Of a stretch of DNA of 64,000 nt, positions 54,743-64,000 are shown piece after piece. How positions within the stretch are numbered: position 1 is the first letter of the stretch; each line of letters starts with the position of its first letter. Made by a program: the position numbers and the translations under genes. The DNA comes from Oryzias latipes (lineage: Eukaryota; Chordata; Actinopteri; Beloniformes; Adrianichthyidae), in the NCBI RefSeq assembly GCF_002234675.1, contig NC_019869.2, forward strand, positions 9,844,015 to 9,908,014, given 5' to 3'. The notes under the pieces are model-generated. The model saw only the letters and a list, made by a program, of their open reading frames with translations, was not told the DNA's origin and searched no databases.

Positions 54743-56967
54743 GACTTCAGGTAGAGCCATTTCAATCAAATTATTAGGATAAAAAGTTTATCTAGTAAAG
54801 TGTAGTTTTATATAAATATAGGTGGTTAAAAGAAATTGCTCTACATTGTTGTGTGGTGGTTAGCACTCTTGCCTTACAGTGATAAGATTGTTTTGTTTTC
54901 TGTGTGACGTTTGCATGTTTTCTTCGTGCATATGTGAGATTTCTCCGGGAACTCTGGTTTTCTCCCACTGTCCAAAAACATGCTTCGTAGGTTGAGTGAA
55001 GTGAAGTCTCTACATTTTATCTTGCTGTGTGTGTGAGTTTGTAGACCTGTGACAGACTGGCAACCTATACTATCATAAAACTGTTTCAAAATAAATTCAA
55101 TCGATTATGATCGATCCTGGAAAATCACATTTGGATTGAAGCACAGTAGGTTTATTTTACTACAACATGAAAACAACCAAGAGCATCACAGTGGACAACA
55201 CACGTGTGATAGGAGCAAAAAATAATCATCATTCCAGACATGTGACCAAACAGTGTGGTAGACTGTTCTATTAATGTTCTATTTGGGTTTTTTTGAAGTG
55301 GAAAAACAACAGTGGGGTGAACTTTAGAAAACTTGGGTTTACCATTAATTATTGTTTACTTGTTTGTAATAGACCTGCACAATAAATCATAATTTATCGT
55401 TATCGCGATATCAAGCTCTGCAATATGCATATCGCAAAAGTCTGTGAAAAACTTCAATAAATGGTTACCTTAAATGTGCAAAGTCAATCTTATCACAGCT
55501 TTAAGTATTTAACCAAACAAATAAATCCCTTTATGCATTTGACCAATTGGATGGAACCCTTTTATGTTAGATGCTCACCTATGTTAACGAGGGTCATTTA
55601 GAGTATAATTTAGATTATGCTGATTCTTATTTAAATTAAACTGTTGCAATGAATTGGAAATTATGTTTTTAGTTGTTTTGATATTTGTTCACGTATCTCA
55701 AGTTATATCGTCATCACAATACTGATCATTAATATCGCATATCTCAAGTTTTCCTCATATCGGGCAGCCATAGTTTGTACACATGTTTAATTTACACTTG
55801 ATTGCCTTGACAGACATACTAAGAATCTGGAAAACTTCACCTGCACTGTTCTGTACCAGGTATTTATCTCTGGGTCACACTGGTGGAGGTTTTGGCTAAA
55901 GATGTCCTGGATCCATTTTAGGTCAGTGAATCAGATTGTTGAAAATAAACTAATATCAGCAATGAATCATATCCGCAACCATGAATTACACATATGAAAT
56001 CAGTCGTTAAAATGAATCCTTACACCCCTAAGTATTAGTTGTCTATTTAAAGATTAAAAATGAAAATCATGCACACATTGAATACCGGTATATAAACATG
56101 CAATGGTCAACGTTAACACCAATTCCAGGGATCTCAGAAATAACATTGCAATTGTTGCAACTAAAACAACACAACTCGATCCCCCAATGAAAGCCTGTAC
56201 ATGCAGCTATGTAAACAGCCGCTGATCTCACCAATGGTTTCTAACAGTTGCTCTAAAATCCAAGAGCACCTGCTGTTTTAGCGACAGCCTTCATCTGCAG
56301 CAACAGGTGACTGACAATGAAGCTGCCAACGGGGGGGGGGGGGGAATCAGCTTGGAGCTGATGGAGGAAGGCAGCTGACAAAGCGAATCCAGTGCCACTT
56401 GTTCTTCATTTAAAAGGTTTAAGTGAATGCGAACAGATGACAACAATACGCAGTTAAATAGCGGACTTGTTGGGGAAAACAAACACAGGAGTGTCAGTGT
56501 GCGCCTCATTGATTCATGATGCAAGCGTCCTCCACCAGCACCATAAACAACTAAAAATCCAGTAGAAAAACTGCAAAATATGTCAACGTTTGAGATTTTA
56601 AAAACTCTGTCGGTGAAATTCACAACAATGACTAATGCGTTGTGGGACTGTTTACGTTGGAAACTATTGTTTACTTGTTAGTTAGCAAGTTGGCTAACAT
56701 TAGATCTCGGTGGGAAAACAAGCGATGCGGCGTTAGCTTAGCCTTAAGAGTTTAATTTTAGAATTAACGGTCTAATTAAGTCAATGTTTTACCCGTATTT
56801 GTTAGGAATGTACGGTCGGTGTCAGTAAAATACTGCAAATGTAAAACAAGTATCAAAAACGAGTCCAACTAACGGGTTAAACAGTTCAACCCGTTAGCTT
56901 TCGGCGCTGTGTGTTAGCTAGCCGTGTTCGTTGAGCTTACCTGCTCTTGGATCTTCAGCACAGCCAT
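28755..56967 (-). CDS. ankrd28: ANKRD28, PP6 regulatory ankyrin subunit A
   Basis: ANKRD28 is the ankyrin-repeat scaffold (ARS-A) of protein phosphatase 6. Coding exons in transcript order: 56941-56967, 44349-44432, 43513-43591, 41540-41610, 40722-40922, 40565-40652, 40343-40485, 40141-40248, 39301-39405, 38814-38892, 38561-38675, 37943-38025, 37792-37855, 37537-37605, 37309-37449, 37100-37211, 36981-37007, 36001-36075, 35695-35896, 32811-32898, 32551-32668, 31366-31585, 31185-31272, 31029-31112, 30642-30790, 30475-30557, 29306-29388, 29140-29231, 28755-29047. They give 1056 residues (human about 1053) without a break. The N terminus is MAVLKIQEQ; more than 25 ankyrin repeats follow (for example [27 protein letters not shown]-like blocks). 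The tail ends [11 protein letters not shown], which is specific to ANKRD28 and not ANKRD44 or ANKRD52. Residues 906-960 or so match closely ([34 protein letters not shown]), while the linker before the tail is lineage-specific. Confidence 0.95.
32055..32315 (-). repeat. Family B repeat, copy 5
   Basis: Starts AAAGATCCACTCCAATG and runs through GGCTCAAAGCTCTACG and CTAGCAGGAGAGC; the far end is missing. It lies in an ankrd28 intron. Confidence 0.65.
33182..34390 (+). mobile_element. hAT element with decayed transposase and perfect 8-bp duplication
   Basis: The ends are CAGGGGTGGCGAACATG and the inverse CTTGTTCGCCAACCCTG. The target duplication TTATAAGG is identical on both sides (33174-33181, 34391-34398). 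From about 33500 to 34110 one can read broken pieces of a hAT transposase C terminus, including a dimerisation-type block near 33958-34080 ([22 protein letters not shown]). Stops and shifts make it inactive. It lies in the ankrd28 intron between exons 35695-35896 and 32811-32898. Confidence 0.88.
34488..34860. repeat. AT-rich hAT-like element with GGGCTG end
   Basis: It begins CAGGGCTGTAAGATG and includes GAGGCGAACATCTAACATAA, GGGCTCCATCTGATAGGTCA and TTTGCCAAATAAATACTT. These match, in inverse order, the element at 55371-55772. The right end is unclear. Confidence 0.5.
36397..36821 (-). repeat. Family B repeat, copy 6
   Basis: Near-complete: AAAGACCCAACTGGATG at one end, CGGATGCATCCACTTGCAGA in the middle and GGAGTCGGACTTTA at the other end. 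Confidence 0.7.
38198..38484 (-). repeat. tRNA-derived SINE
   Basis: On the - strand the head reads CGTGGTGCAGCGGTAGGGCG (A-box-like) and later AGGTTCGATTCCCGCC (B box). The body has CCTTGGGCAAGACACTG, and the 3' part has AGCGCTTTGGG and a TATATAAGTATACGCC tail. It is inserted in an ankrd28 intron. Confidence 0.8.
39858..40111 (-). repeat. Family B repeat, copy 7 (middle deleted)
   Basis: It keeps ACATGTTCTTGTGGCAT near one end and the AAAAGACCACTGGGAACGC stretch near the other, with the GC-rich centre missing. Confidence 0.6.
41194..41406 (-). mobile_element. piggyBac-like MITE, copy 8
   Basis: TTAA is intact on both sides and both termini are perfect. This is the best preserved copy, in the ankrd28 intron between exons 41540-41610 and 40722-40922. 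Confidence 0.85.
42324..42930 (+). repeat. Family B repeat, copy 8 (near full length)
   Basis: Starts CTCCCACTCTGATCATC and ends near GCAGTGGGTCTTC, about 600 bp. It carries the uninterrupted AAGCTTAAAATTC that is the MITE target in copy 4. Confidence 0.7.
44960..45990 (-). repeat. Family B repeat, copy 9, hosting another inverted-repeat element
   Basis: It starts around TGTGGCATTTTTCTGATGAT and ends at GATTACCGGAGTGGGACTTA. It is expanded by the insertion at 45420-45881. Confidence 0.65.
45420..45881. mobile_element. Short element with 32-36-bp perfect inverted ends
   Basis: The outer ends GAATCGGTTAGTTCAAAAGG and inverse CCTTTTGAACTAACCGATTC extend inward through GGCCCAAGTCCA. Two further copies of the GGCCCAAGTCCA motif lie inside. 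The AATT flanks may be a target duplication. Confidence 0.65.
46549..46734 (-). CDS. Candidate alternative first coding exon of ankrd28
   Basis: An open frame on the - strand begins at 46734 (or at an internal ATG, 46704) and ends in [11 protein letters not shown] followed by a GTGAGG donor. It is in phase 0, and the next ankrd28 exon (44349-44432, beginning PHLLKAIF) also starts in phase 0. Splicing the two would therefore replace MAVLKIQEQ with an acidic and proline-rich N terminus ([19 protein letters not shown]). No transcript evidence is available; this is inference. Confidence 0.4.
47866..48578 (-). repeat. Family B repeat, copy 10, with central duplication
   Basis: Starts AAGGACCCACATCCAATG and ends AGAGTGGGACTGAG. 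The central GGCTGGATAGCTC to CTGTAAACTAGCAGGAGAGC block appears twice (48150-48250 and 48300-48390). Confidence 0.65.
48675..49329. repeat. Fold-back repeat with arms of about 115 bp
   Basis: The left arm begins TATGGAAGCAATTCTGTAGC; the right arm ends with its inverse, GCTACAGAATTGCTTCCATA. Both arms share AAATGAAAAAGC and TTTTTGACTCA-type blocks. The spacer holds further inverted AAATGAAAAAGC copies. Confidence 0.75.
49330..51439. other. ankrd28 first intron, unrecognised part
   Basis: AT-rich intronic sequence between the fold-back repeat and the LINE. I see no exon and no repeat that I can name. Confidence 0.4.
51440..52935 (-). mobile_element. RTE-type LINE remnant
   Basis: Read on the - strand this is the 5' part of a fish RTE-like retroposon: an initial segment around 52770-52930 (antisense of GGCCAACAGTA, CACCCTGT and GACGCCCTTCCT), an endonuclease-like region, and a reverse-transcriptase-like piece at 51440-51640 (antisense of AACATCTCAATC, GCATTTATCTCCAAAACATC and CAAAGAGAACCTCAACAT). 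Frames are broken. A small element is inserted at 51646-51826. The overlapping + strand open frames are not genes. Confidence 0.6.
51646..51826. mobile_element. Small hAT-like MITE inside the RTE remnant
   Basis: The left end CAGAGATGTCAAACTCCAGG mirrors the right end, whose reverse complement reads CAGGGGTGTTGAACCAGGC. No clean target duplication is visible. Confidence 0.55.
53125..53345 (+). repeat. tRNA-derived SINE
   Basis: The head is GATAGCTCAATTGGTTAAG (A box) and GGTTTGATTCCCAGG (B box). The body has CCTTGGGCAAGACACTTCAC. It belongs to a different family from the SINE at 38198. Confidence 0.75.
54603..54785. repeat. Inverted repeat around a (TCTA)n microsatellite
   Basis: Arms of about 42 bp at 54603-54645 and 54745-54785 (TAATTTGATTGAAATGGC and its inverse) enclose about 100 bp with (TCTA)8 at 54711-54741. 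Confidence 0.8.
54844..55075 (+). repeat. Dispersed tRNA-headed repeat, decayed
   Basis: Same family as 18338-18676 in the other orientation: GTGGTGGTTAGCACTCTTGC head, then GTTTGCATGTTTTC and GGTTTTCTCCCACTGTCC blocks. Confidence 0.6.
55371..55772. repeat. AT-rich hAT-like element
   Basis: The end GACCTGCACAATAAATCATA and the opposite end ATATCGGGCAGCCATAG form an imperfect inverted pair of a common fish type. The interior matches 34488-34860 inverted. Confidence 0.5.
55773..56940. other. 5' part of the first ankrd28 intron
   Basis: No recognised element apart from a G run near 56330-56343. The sequence becomes less AT-rich towards exon 1. Confidence 0.4.
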
Positions 56968-57737
56968 ATTTCCAGAAAAATGACCACACAAGGACAGCAA
57001 CCCGCCCGGGAGTAGCTGGAAAGGAACTAACGGGAAGAAAATGGGAGACGGGGGACTAGTCTGACGCGGAGTGGGTCCTTCCTGTCAGGAAGACCGTAAA
57101 CTAGCCACATAATTATCGGGGACTAACCGGGAATGCTGCGCTCAGATAATGGGATCGGTGAACCGGCAGCTCATGGCGCTGACTGGAGGAACCGTCCAGT
57201 CAGATTTCATTATCCCAGTTCCGCTGATTTATGTTCATTTATTTCGTCTAATTATTTACAGAAATAACTTCACGATTTGATTTTCCTTACAAAAAACCGG
57301 GGGGGGGGGGGGGTTCACAATCTATGGTACTGTTTCAATCTATGTGCTTCATAAATGTTGGAACACAGAAAAACGTATTTATTTTTTTTTTTTTACAAAT
57401 AAAAGGCAACCTCCTTTTTTTTGCAAAATAGCCTAGTGTATGTTAAGTTTTTTTTTCTCATCCGTTTCTTTGTCCACCACTTGGATATCCTTCCTCTGTT
57501 GACAACCCCCTGTTAAATACATTATCATCAGCATACATGCATATATCTTTACTAATTTACTGTTATAAAGTTAAACTGTGTATTAATAGTTCTCCACGAG
57601 AACAGAATGACGGCATAATTATGTGCTCTGTGTAAAATATGAGTCAACGGGATGACATTATTGGCTTTTTTTTTTTTAAACAAAAAAAATTTATGAAAAT
57701 ATGAAATTTCACTTAGAACAACTATTTTTGTGTGTTT

Positions 57738-58019
57738 TTTTAAGATGATTTTGTTGCATTTTCCTATTATGTAGGACATTCATTTTGAAAGTTAAGCTTT
57801 AAATAATATTTCTGAGTATTTCTTTTTTCAAATTGTGAATCAGGAGACGAAACTCAGATGGAAAATAAGTGTATTTGTAATTTAGAAAAGACAATATCCC
57901 TGCTTTACTCTATTCTGATGCATCCACTTGCAGACAAATAGATCCATATACGTGTCTTTGTTTTCCTCATCCGAGCTGGAATCTGGATCCAAACTATCCG
58001 ACTGGATAGCTCCTATAAA
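57738..58019 (-). repeat. Family B repeat, copy 11 (half)
   Basis: It contains GTTGCATTTTCCTATTATG, TCTGATGCATCCACTTGCAG and TGGATAGCTCCTATAAAG. It lies between ankrd28 exon 1 and the grn 3' end. Confidence 0.6.
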
Positions 58020-58195
58020 GAATAGACTTTTGTAATAAAAAGTAATGATTAGCTAGAAAATAAAATAAAAAAATCTTTATATGTACATGGAAAAAGTAAA
58101 ATAAAAAATATGCAACATACTAAAAACTTTGAATAAAACTTTTCTTTATTTTATTGCTGAAAAGTAATAGCATCAAAATAATTAAACACAACGAT

Positions 58196-58201
58196 TTTAT
58201 T
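58196..58201 (-). promoter_or_regulatory. Candidate grn polyadenylation signal
   Basis: AATAAA on the - strand about 165 bp after the grn stop. A second one lies at 58145-58150. Confidence 0.5.
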
Positions 58202-58364
58202 TATGATTGCATAGAAATTTGAGCTAATTTTTTATCCATTTTGCAGCTTTTTTTCTTTAACATGTTTGCATGTATTTCAGACATGACGTGACATTATTTG
58301 CTAAAGCAGACATGGTTCACTGTAAAGCTGTCTCTACAGTGTATCCTTGTGGTCCTCAGATGAC

Positions 58365-61300
58365 CTACAATTTTCTGCAGGTGGCTGATGTGGCATCACA
58401 GGTGTATCCATACTGACAGCAGTGCCGACCATCTGCACAACATTTCCCCTGAAATCACAGATATGCAACATTAAATGATGGTCACCATTTTTATTATATA
58501 TGAACATTATATGAGCATTATTTTCATTTACACATATATATATATTTTTTTTTTTTGTAAAACAGTTTCACTTCTTATTTTTGAGCTTTTATACCCTTGA
58601 TATCTTCAACAACATGATTCTATAATTCGAAACAAAACTTGTACATAAAAAGTCATGAAAGACACGATTTTTTACCAGCGGGTAGGGGCAGCAGGTCCAC
58701 TGGCCTTCAGCTCCCTTGCAGCAAGAAGTTCCAGCAGGACAGAAGAACTTGCTATCACAGCGGATGACTCCATGTTCAGACGGGGCATCGCTAGCTTCTG
58801 TTAAAGCTGTCAGGGATTTCTGCAAAATAGAAAAGGTTTTATACAAAGCTTGTGTCATTTTTTTATGTACATTGCATTTAATGTACATTTTATCTATTTC
58901 AACACACTGACTAAGCTCTATCTCTAAGCCATGTCTATATCTTTCATATTAACCGTAATGATAATAATCAGTTTATAAAATGCATAGGATCACCAACGTC
59001 CTGCTTATTTATTAGGAGGCATTATTTGAATGCAGTAGAGGTGTGTATTTAAAATCTACTTAAGGTTCAACTAACTACCATAATATTATTTCAAGATGAA
59101 CTAAAAACCCCAAAATACTTTTTAGTGACCTGAATTACCTGGATTTCTTTTCAATGATGGGAAATATCAGTTGTTGCATAAGAAACCATGCAATGATTTT
59201 TGATCAATATTTACTCTCTGGTTGGAAAATTGCCTTTTAGTTGAGTATTACTGCCTGATATTTACTTTTGTCTACCAGTTGGCGGAACTTCTTTTGCAGG
59301 AAGTAGTTACCTATTAATTGATGAGGAGAGAACAGCGGAACCAGATTTCTACTGTTGCATAAAACTGTTTTAGATGGTGGAGGTTGAAAAACTTCTCAAA
59401 CTAAAGTAAAGATGTTCACTGCCACTACATGGATGCATTATTACAATCAGAATCTTTCAGGTTTTTGGTTGTTTGCTCTTTTAAAGTCCAACTCTGATCA
59501 TCTTTTGATCTATTGTGAAAGCGTTCCCAGTGGTCTTTTAATTATGATTGTGTTGTTTTTAGCCAAAAACCAAAAAAATCTGTGTCGTGTTCTAGGAGAT
59601 AGTTTCTGCAGAGCGGCAGGAGTTCATCAGATACTCGCCCCTGAGTTGTGTGCTGGACCGTTGGCACAAAACAACCCCTCTTCCCCACCCCGTTGGTGAG
59701 AGCTCTCTGTTTACACTCTCTCCCACTAGCTCAGACAAGTAAAAAGACGATGTACATGGATGTACATCTTTTTTGTACATCGTCTAGTTGTCTGCAAGTG
59801 GATGTGCCAGAAGGGAGAGGAGCAGGGAAGATTGAGATTGTTTTTTCAATATCCTAAATATAATATAATTTTTTGTCTGCTCCTGATTCACAAAAAATTC
59901 TCAGAAATGCAATTTTAAGCTGAATTTTCTTTATATATGTCCCCCCTCATCAGAAAAGTGCCCTAAGAACATGTTAAAACCTCCCAAAACACAATTTCCA
60001 TTGTAGTGGATCTTAAAAGAAATCGTATATAGAGGAAAGTGTTATTTTAAAATGTAAATCTTGAGCAACAATTTAAGCCCATTAGTTTAAAACCTCAATG
60101 AAGCAATGCAAACGTTTTTTTCTTTAAAATATTCTTTACCTCCAACTGGATGCTGTTCTCCTCTGGGTGTGAAATGAGGGCAGCTGGGACTGAGGTCAGA
60201 GCTTGTTTGTAGTAAAATGGATATTTGAAGCCATCCCTTATACAGTGAGTGTACGTTAAGTCACAGTCATAGCCATACGGGCAACAATGGAATCCATCCA
60301 GACAACACCTTCCCTACAAGAAAATGCATTCATTTAAAAAATACATCAAATTTCGTAGATGATGGGTGAAAACTAAGATTAAATAGAATTATATACAGAG
60401 ACTGTATGTACAAAGATCTACTCACAGGATAATAGGGGCAACAGAACCAGGCGCCCTTGGGATGTCTGCAGCAGGTTGTTCGATCAGGACACATGTAAAA
60501 GCTGTCACATTGCACACCTGTACTCTTCTGTGCCAGGCCGTTGTCGTTTTTGAGCTCCTCAACAAGGTTTGTAGACAAATCAAGAGCGGGTGGTTCCTCT
60601 GCAGCCTCCTTCGTCAGCATGGGGAGGCTCACCCACGGCTGGTCTGTTTTCTCACACATCATCGTGGCTAGGTTGCAGCGATACCCCGAGGGGCAGCAGT
60701 GGGCCTTGTCAGAGCAGCACACAGCCTGCAGACGGACAATGAGTCACTTTCAGATGAACGTTTCAGAGTGAGGAATGCTAAATGAGTCCAATTTACCTCT
60801 GGAAGTGGGCAGCAGCTGAATCCATGCCCAGTGAGGCAGCAGGTGGATAAATCAGGGCACAGCTTTCCATCAGGACATTCGATGGAACAAAAGGCAAACC
60901 CACACACCGACAGTCCCACGCAGAGCCACAAGGAGATTCGCAACATCTGGAGAGGAGAGCATCTGCGATTGATTTGTTTAGCTAATGCATGTCCAAAGTC
61001 CGGCCCATGGGACCAAATGTGGCCTGCATTCAAAAATCGCCTGGCCCGCAGGTTCCTGTCATAAAATCAACAATATACAGCCCCCAGCAGTTTCTAAAAA
61101 CTGTGTACAATTCCCCCCCCCCCCCCCCCCCCCCCCCCCCCAGACATTTTCTGTGTTTTATTTCTGGTCTTTAAATTCACAGTAATTTTAGTAAAAGTGT
61201 ATCTGGATATATTTGTTTGTTTTCAAGAAATGAAAAGTATCCTATCTCAAAAAATGTGCTCACTAGTTTTTTTTTTTAATAACTCGCTACTGATAGTAAA

Positions 61301-61457
61301 AATTTACTATCCTCTACTTTATCTTTCAAAAAAAATATTTTGCCTGAACTCACCTTTTATCTTATATTTCCACCAAACAAATCAGATTAGCAGTTGAAAT
61401 GAATCCGTTGTGGCTATTTTAACAAAGGTATTGAGCTTCGTTGTTGCTTACCTTCAT
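58365..61457 (-). CDS. grn: Progranulin, short form with three granulin modules
   Basis: Progranulin is a secreted and lysosomal cysteine-rich glycoprotein, cut into granulin peptides. Coding exons in transcript order: 61452-61457, 60797-60946, 60426-60725, 60140-60313, 58676-58819, 58365-58448, giving 285 residues. The first coding exon supplies only Met-Lys before a GTAAGC donor; the join gives MKMLRISLWLCVG, a clean signal peptide. Three modules follow with the paired-cysteine pattern: CPDGKLCPDLSTCCLTG to CCSDKAHCCPSGYRCN; CDSFYMCPDRTTCCRHPKGAW to CCLDGFHCCPYGYDCD; CDSKFFCPAGTSCC to CCADGRHCCQYGYTCD. Each module is split by a phase-0 intron at the same place. Fishes have both long and short progranulins; this is a short one (grn1/grn2-like), and I cannot tell which. 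Confidence 0.92.
59484..60013 (+). repeat. Family B repeat, copy 12, inside a grn intron
   Basis: Starts AAAGTCCAACTCTGATCATC and ends GTAGTGGATCTTAAA. A local hairpin (AGACGATGTAC and its inverse at 59745-59784) is present in its centre. Confidence 0.7.
61108..61141. repeat. Long poly(C) tract
   Basis: About 32 C in the first grn intron. Similar shorter C or G runs occur at 46437, 56330 and 57300. Lengths may be unreliable in assembly. Confidence 0.9.
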
Positions 61458-62348
61458 GAAGTGTAGTGAGTCTGTGTCTTCCTGTCACATGCCTCACACT
61501 TCCTCATATCTAAGAAACACAGGCATCGCTCTTTATAGTCCACATTGGACACTCCCAGTTAATAAACCTGGATTGTCCATTTCTCAGTCTCATGACTGCC
61601 GTAAACCGACTTCCCCTTTTAGACGGTTTAAGTTTAGTAATTATTGCCTAAAGTCACAACCCCACACAACCTTTCAACTTCAGGACGTCAGACTTTAGTA
61701 GTTTATATTTACCTTTTACATATCCAAAAAATAAAGGCATTTATTTCCAAGACTAACCTGTCAGCAGTTTCTGAGGCCATGCAGCACAAATCACCTTTTT
61801 TTCTATCATTTTCTGTCTATTTTGAACATCAGATGCTTTTTTTTTTTTTTTTAAGATCTTTGCATAAAGGGGATGAACCCTCCACTGCTCTCAGACCATT
61901 TTCAGAAATGTACAGTTGAAGTGTTACTTTAGCAAAAGTTGAATACAAGATTCTGCTCAAAGAAAAATCCTAAAACTGCCATTTAATTGACCGAGAAATA
62001 AAAAAAAGGCAAAAAAAAAAAATGAAAAAAAATCTGTTGAGAAACGATTTAAAAAAAGGAAAAAAAAGGGAAGTGGTGGTTATGGTTAGGCGGTGGTTTT
62101 GGAAGGAGCAATATGTCAAAGCTCAAGTTTACTGTAAGTTACAAAGTCATTTAAGGAAAAGAATAATACTTTTTTTTTCTTTAAACTGCTTCATACAATC
62201 TAATCTGAATATTTTTGCTGGTTTTCATTCAGCCACAATATTTTTTTAACATCAGCAAAATGGAAACTTTGTCTCAATATTTTAGGTTTTATATCAAAAT
62301 AACCGGGACACTGACAGTTGTATCTCTCAGCAACAAAGGCTGAAACAC
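61458..62348. other. grn 5' flank
   Basis: It includes the probable grn 5' UTR and promoter just right of 61457. No further exon or named repeat is visible; several A or T runs are present. Confidence 0.35.
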
Positions 62349-62354
62349 TTTATT
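62349..62354 (-). promoter_or_regulatory. Candidate polyadenylation signal of the lysine-rich gene
   Basis: AATAAA on the - strand about 505 bp after the stop at 62860. Confidence 0.45.
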
Positions 62355-62859
62355 GTCACTGGTAAATACATTTACACTGTAGTGTAACATTTCATCTACT
62401 GGAACAAGTCAACTTTGCACGTTAGTTGAAAAGCCAACATGTCTCATAGCACAATGCAACTTCAATGTGAGGCTGGCAAGACATCAGATCGTCTACATGC
62501 ATGACACATGCACCAGCAGAAAAAGCCCTGTGCAGTGAAAGGAGAAACCTGCCTAGAAACAGAGGGAAGAACTCTCCGAGGACCCGCTTACTGAAAGAGG
62601 GGGTTTCTGGGTGCAGAATATGACCAAATATAAGAAAAAAAATATTGATGTTCTTATCAGTCCTGTTACTGAATGCAACCTACAAATGAAAAGTTATTCT
62701 CAAAAAAAAGTCGATAAAATATGTACCTGCATATCAAAACGGCCTTGCTTGATCTAACTTTAATCCTTGGACTGCACCATCACGTCTCCTCATTCACCAG
62801 TTTGGAAGTCAAATTCAAAATTATATGACATGAAAATTGTCAGGAAAAGAAGAGCACTG

Positions 62860-63204
62860 TTAGCTAAAGTCAGAGTCCGACTGAGACGCTGCTTTCTTTT
62901 TCTTTTTCCTGCCGTGTTTCTTGTGCTTCTTTTTCCTCTTCTTCTTAGATTTTTCCTGGCAACAAAGAAGTGGATTTAGTTTCTGAGAGATATTTATTAA
63001 GTTTTTGGTCAACTATTTATTTTCAGTGAGATCTCTCGTCAGTGAGAGCAAAACAGATACTTTATTAAAGTTCTTTGATTTCCATTAGAACATTCATGGG
63101 TGCTCTTATTTTGAAAATATATTTTTTTTTTAAAAAGAAAAAGTTTAAACACTCACTGAGAATTTCTCCTCCTCACTGCTTCTCTTTTTTTTCTTGGCTT
63201 CACC
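62860..63204 (-). CDS. Lysine-rich protein, last two exons
   Basis: Two exons, 63157-63204 and 62860-62955, are joined by a GTGAGT donor and a TTGCCAG acceptor in phase 0. They encode 47 residues to the stop: an EAKKKKRSSEEEKFS segment, then a run of basic residues (KKKRKKKHKKHGRKKKKK) and the acidic-serine tail SQSDSDFS. Such KKHKKH tails occur in nuclear splicing-related proteins such as the FAM133 group, but the evidence is too short to name the gene. Upstream exons are not visible to the right edge. Confidence 0.5.
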
Positions 63205-64000
63205 CTAAAAGCAAAGTGTGATGATGAACAACGCACAAAAAATCCCTGGCGGTCACATCATTACACAATGCAGGAATTTACACAAGAGACCACAGAAAAC
63301 AGTTAATCTGAAGCTGCATGTTTTATTTGAACATGCAGCTTCAGCAGATTTTTGCTGCTCAAAAAAATCATAATTTATTCTTCTAAACATTTTATTTTTT
63401 AAGAAATAATATCAACACATTACATACAACTAAAGACAAATTTTAAACCATGAAAAAGCTCATTATCATAACTCATATAATCTCTCTCTCACAACAGTTA
63501 TTTCTCTATTTCAAATCTCTCCTGTGGATTATGGGATTCTTAATGGACCTTTTTAAAAAAAAACAAAGGGTAAACTTGACTCGAAAGAGAATGAGAGACG
63601 ATGCTGATTTACGGAATTTGTGAATATCTGAATTGATGTAATATTTATTTTTGTAATCCATAAACACTTTGTCCTTTGATATTATAAAAACGTATGGATT
63701 TGATAAATAATCTGTACTTAGACAGGCAAATTATAAATGCCTCTGATTAGAAGTTATGTACTGGGTTACAATAAATATGTAAAAAATAAATAAAATAGTA
63801 TAATAGGGGTGGGAATATATAAATTTGCTTCTTTCCACTCCTTTTAAAGCAATTCATCAACCCCTTTTTGAAAAACTTCACATTTAATTGATTCAGTGTG
63901 TCATGTACTGCATGTATCACTGCAAATATGTCTACATATGATCAACAGTGACTATGATGCATCTGCAAAATGTGTATGTATATGCATTTTCTTTTACTGT
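63205..64000. other. Right-edge intronic or flanking sequence
   Basis: AT-rich. I see no exon that would extend the lysine-rich frame, so the next upstream exon probably lies outside the window. Confidence 0.35.

Overview
The window is vertebrate nuclear DNA from a teleost fish. Genes are split into many short exons with GT-AG introns, and the introns and spacers are filled with fish-type repeats: hAT, Tc1/mariner and piggyBac-like elements, an RTE LINE, tRNA-derived SINEs and TA/TCTA microsatellites. Nothing in it is prokaryotic. A percomorph is likely from the compact introns and repeat types; I cannot name the species.

Layout from left to right: (1) snx13 on the + strand, 23-14754, entered from its second coding exon or thereabouts and complete to the stop, followed by a 3' UTR of roughly 2-3 kb. 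(2) A nest of transposons at 18.2-20.4 kb. (3) A small two-exon gene on the - strand, 20916-21278, that I identify as dmac1 (a mitochondrial complex I assembly factor). It sits head to head with (4) btd (biotinidase) on the + strand, 21604-25619, six exons. (5) ankrd28 on the - strand, 28755-56967, 29 coding exons giving 1056 residues, the ankyrin subunit of protein phosphatase 6. (6) A short three-module progranulin (grn) on the - strand, 58365-61457, six coding exons. (7) The last two exons of an unidentified lysine-rich protein gene on the - strand, 62860-63204, which continues beyond the right edge or has exons I could not see.

All exon joins for snx13, btd, dmac1, ankrd28 and grn were derived by hand. 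They keep an open frame across every junction, and the total lengths fit the known families. BTD and ANKRD28 are neighbours in mammals (human 3p25), which supports naming both genes. The genes do not form one pathway: they cover endosome/ER lipid traffic (snx13), biotin recycling (btd), mitochondria (dmac1), phosphatase regulation (ankrd28) and lysosome/growth factor (grn).

Roughly a third of the window is recognisable repeats. The most informative are a piggyBac-like MITE with TTAA target sites (eight copies, five with at least one intact TTAA end), a second abundant inverted-terminal family (twelve copies, called family B here) and two hAT elements with perfect 8-bp target duplications. No undescribed biological system was found. 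The least expected items are the compact dmac1 gene, a phase-compatible alternative first exon for ankrd28, and the repeats nested inside repeats.
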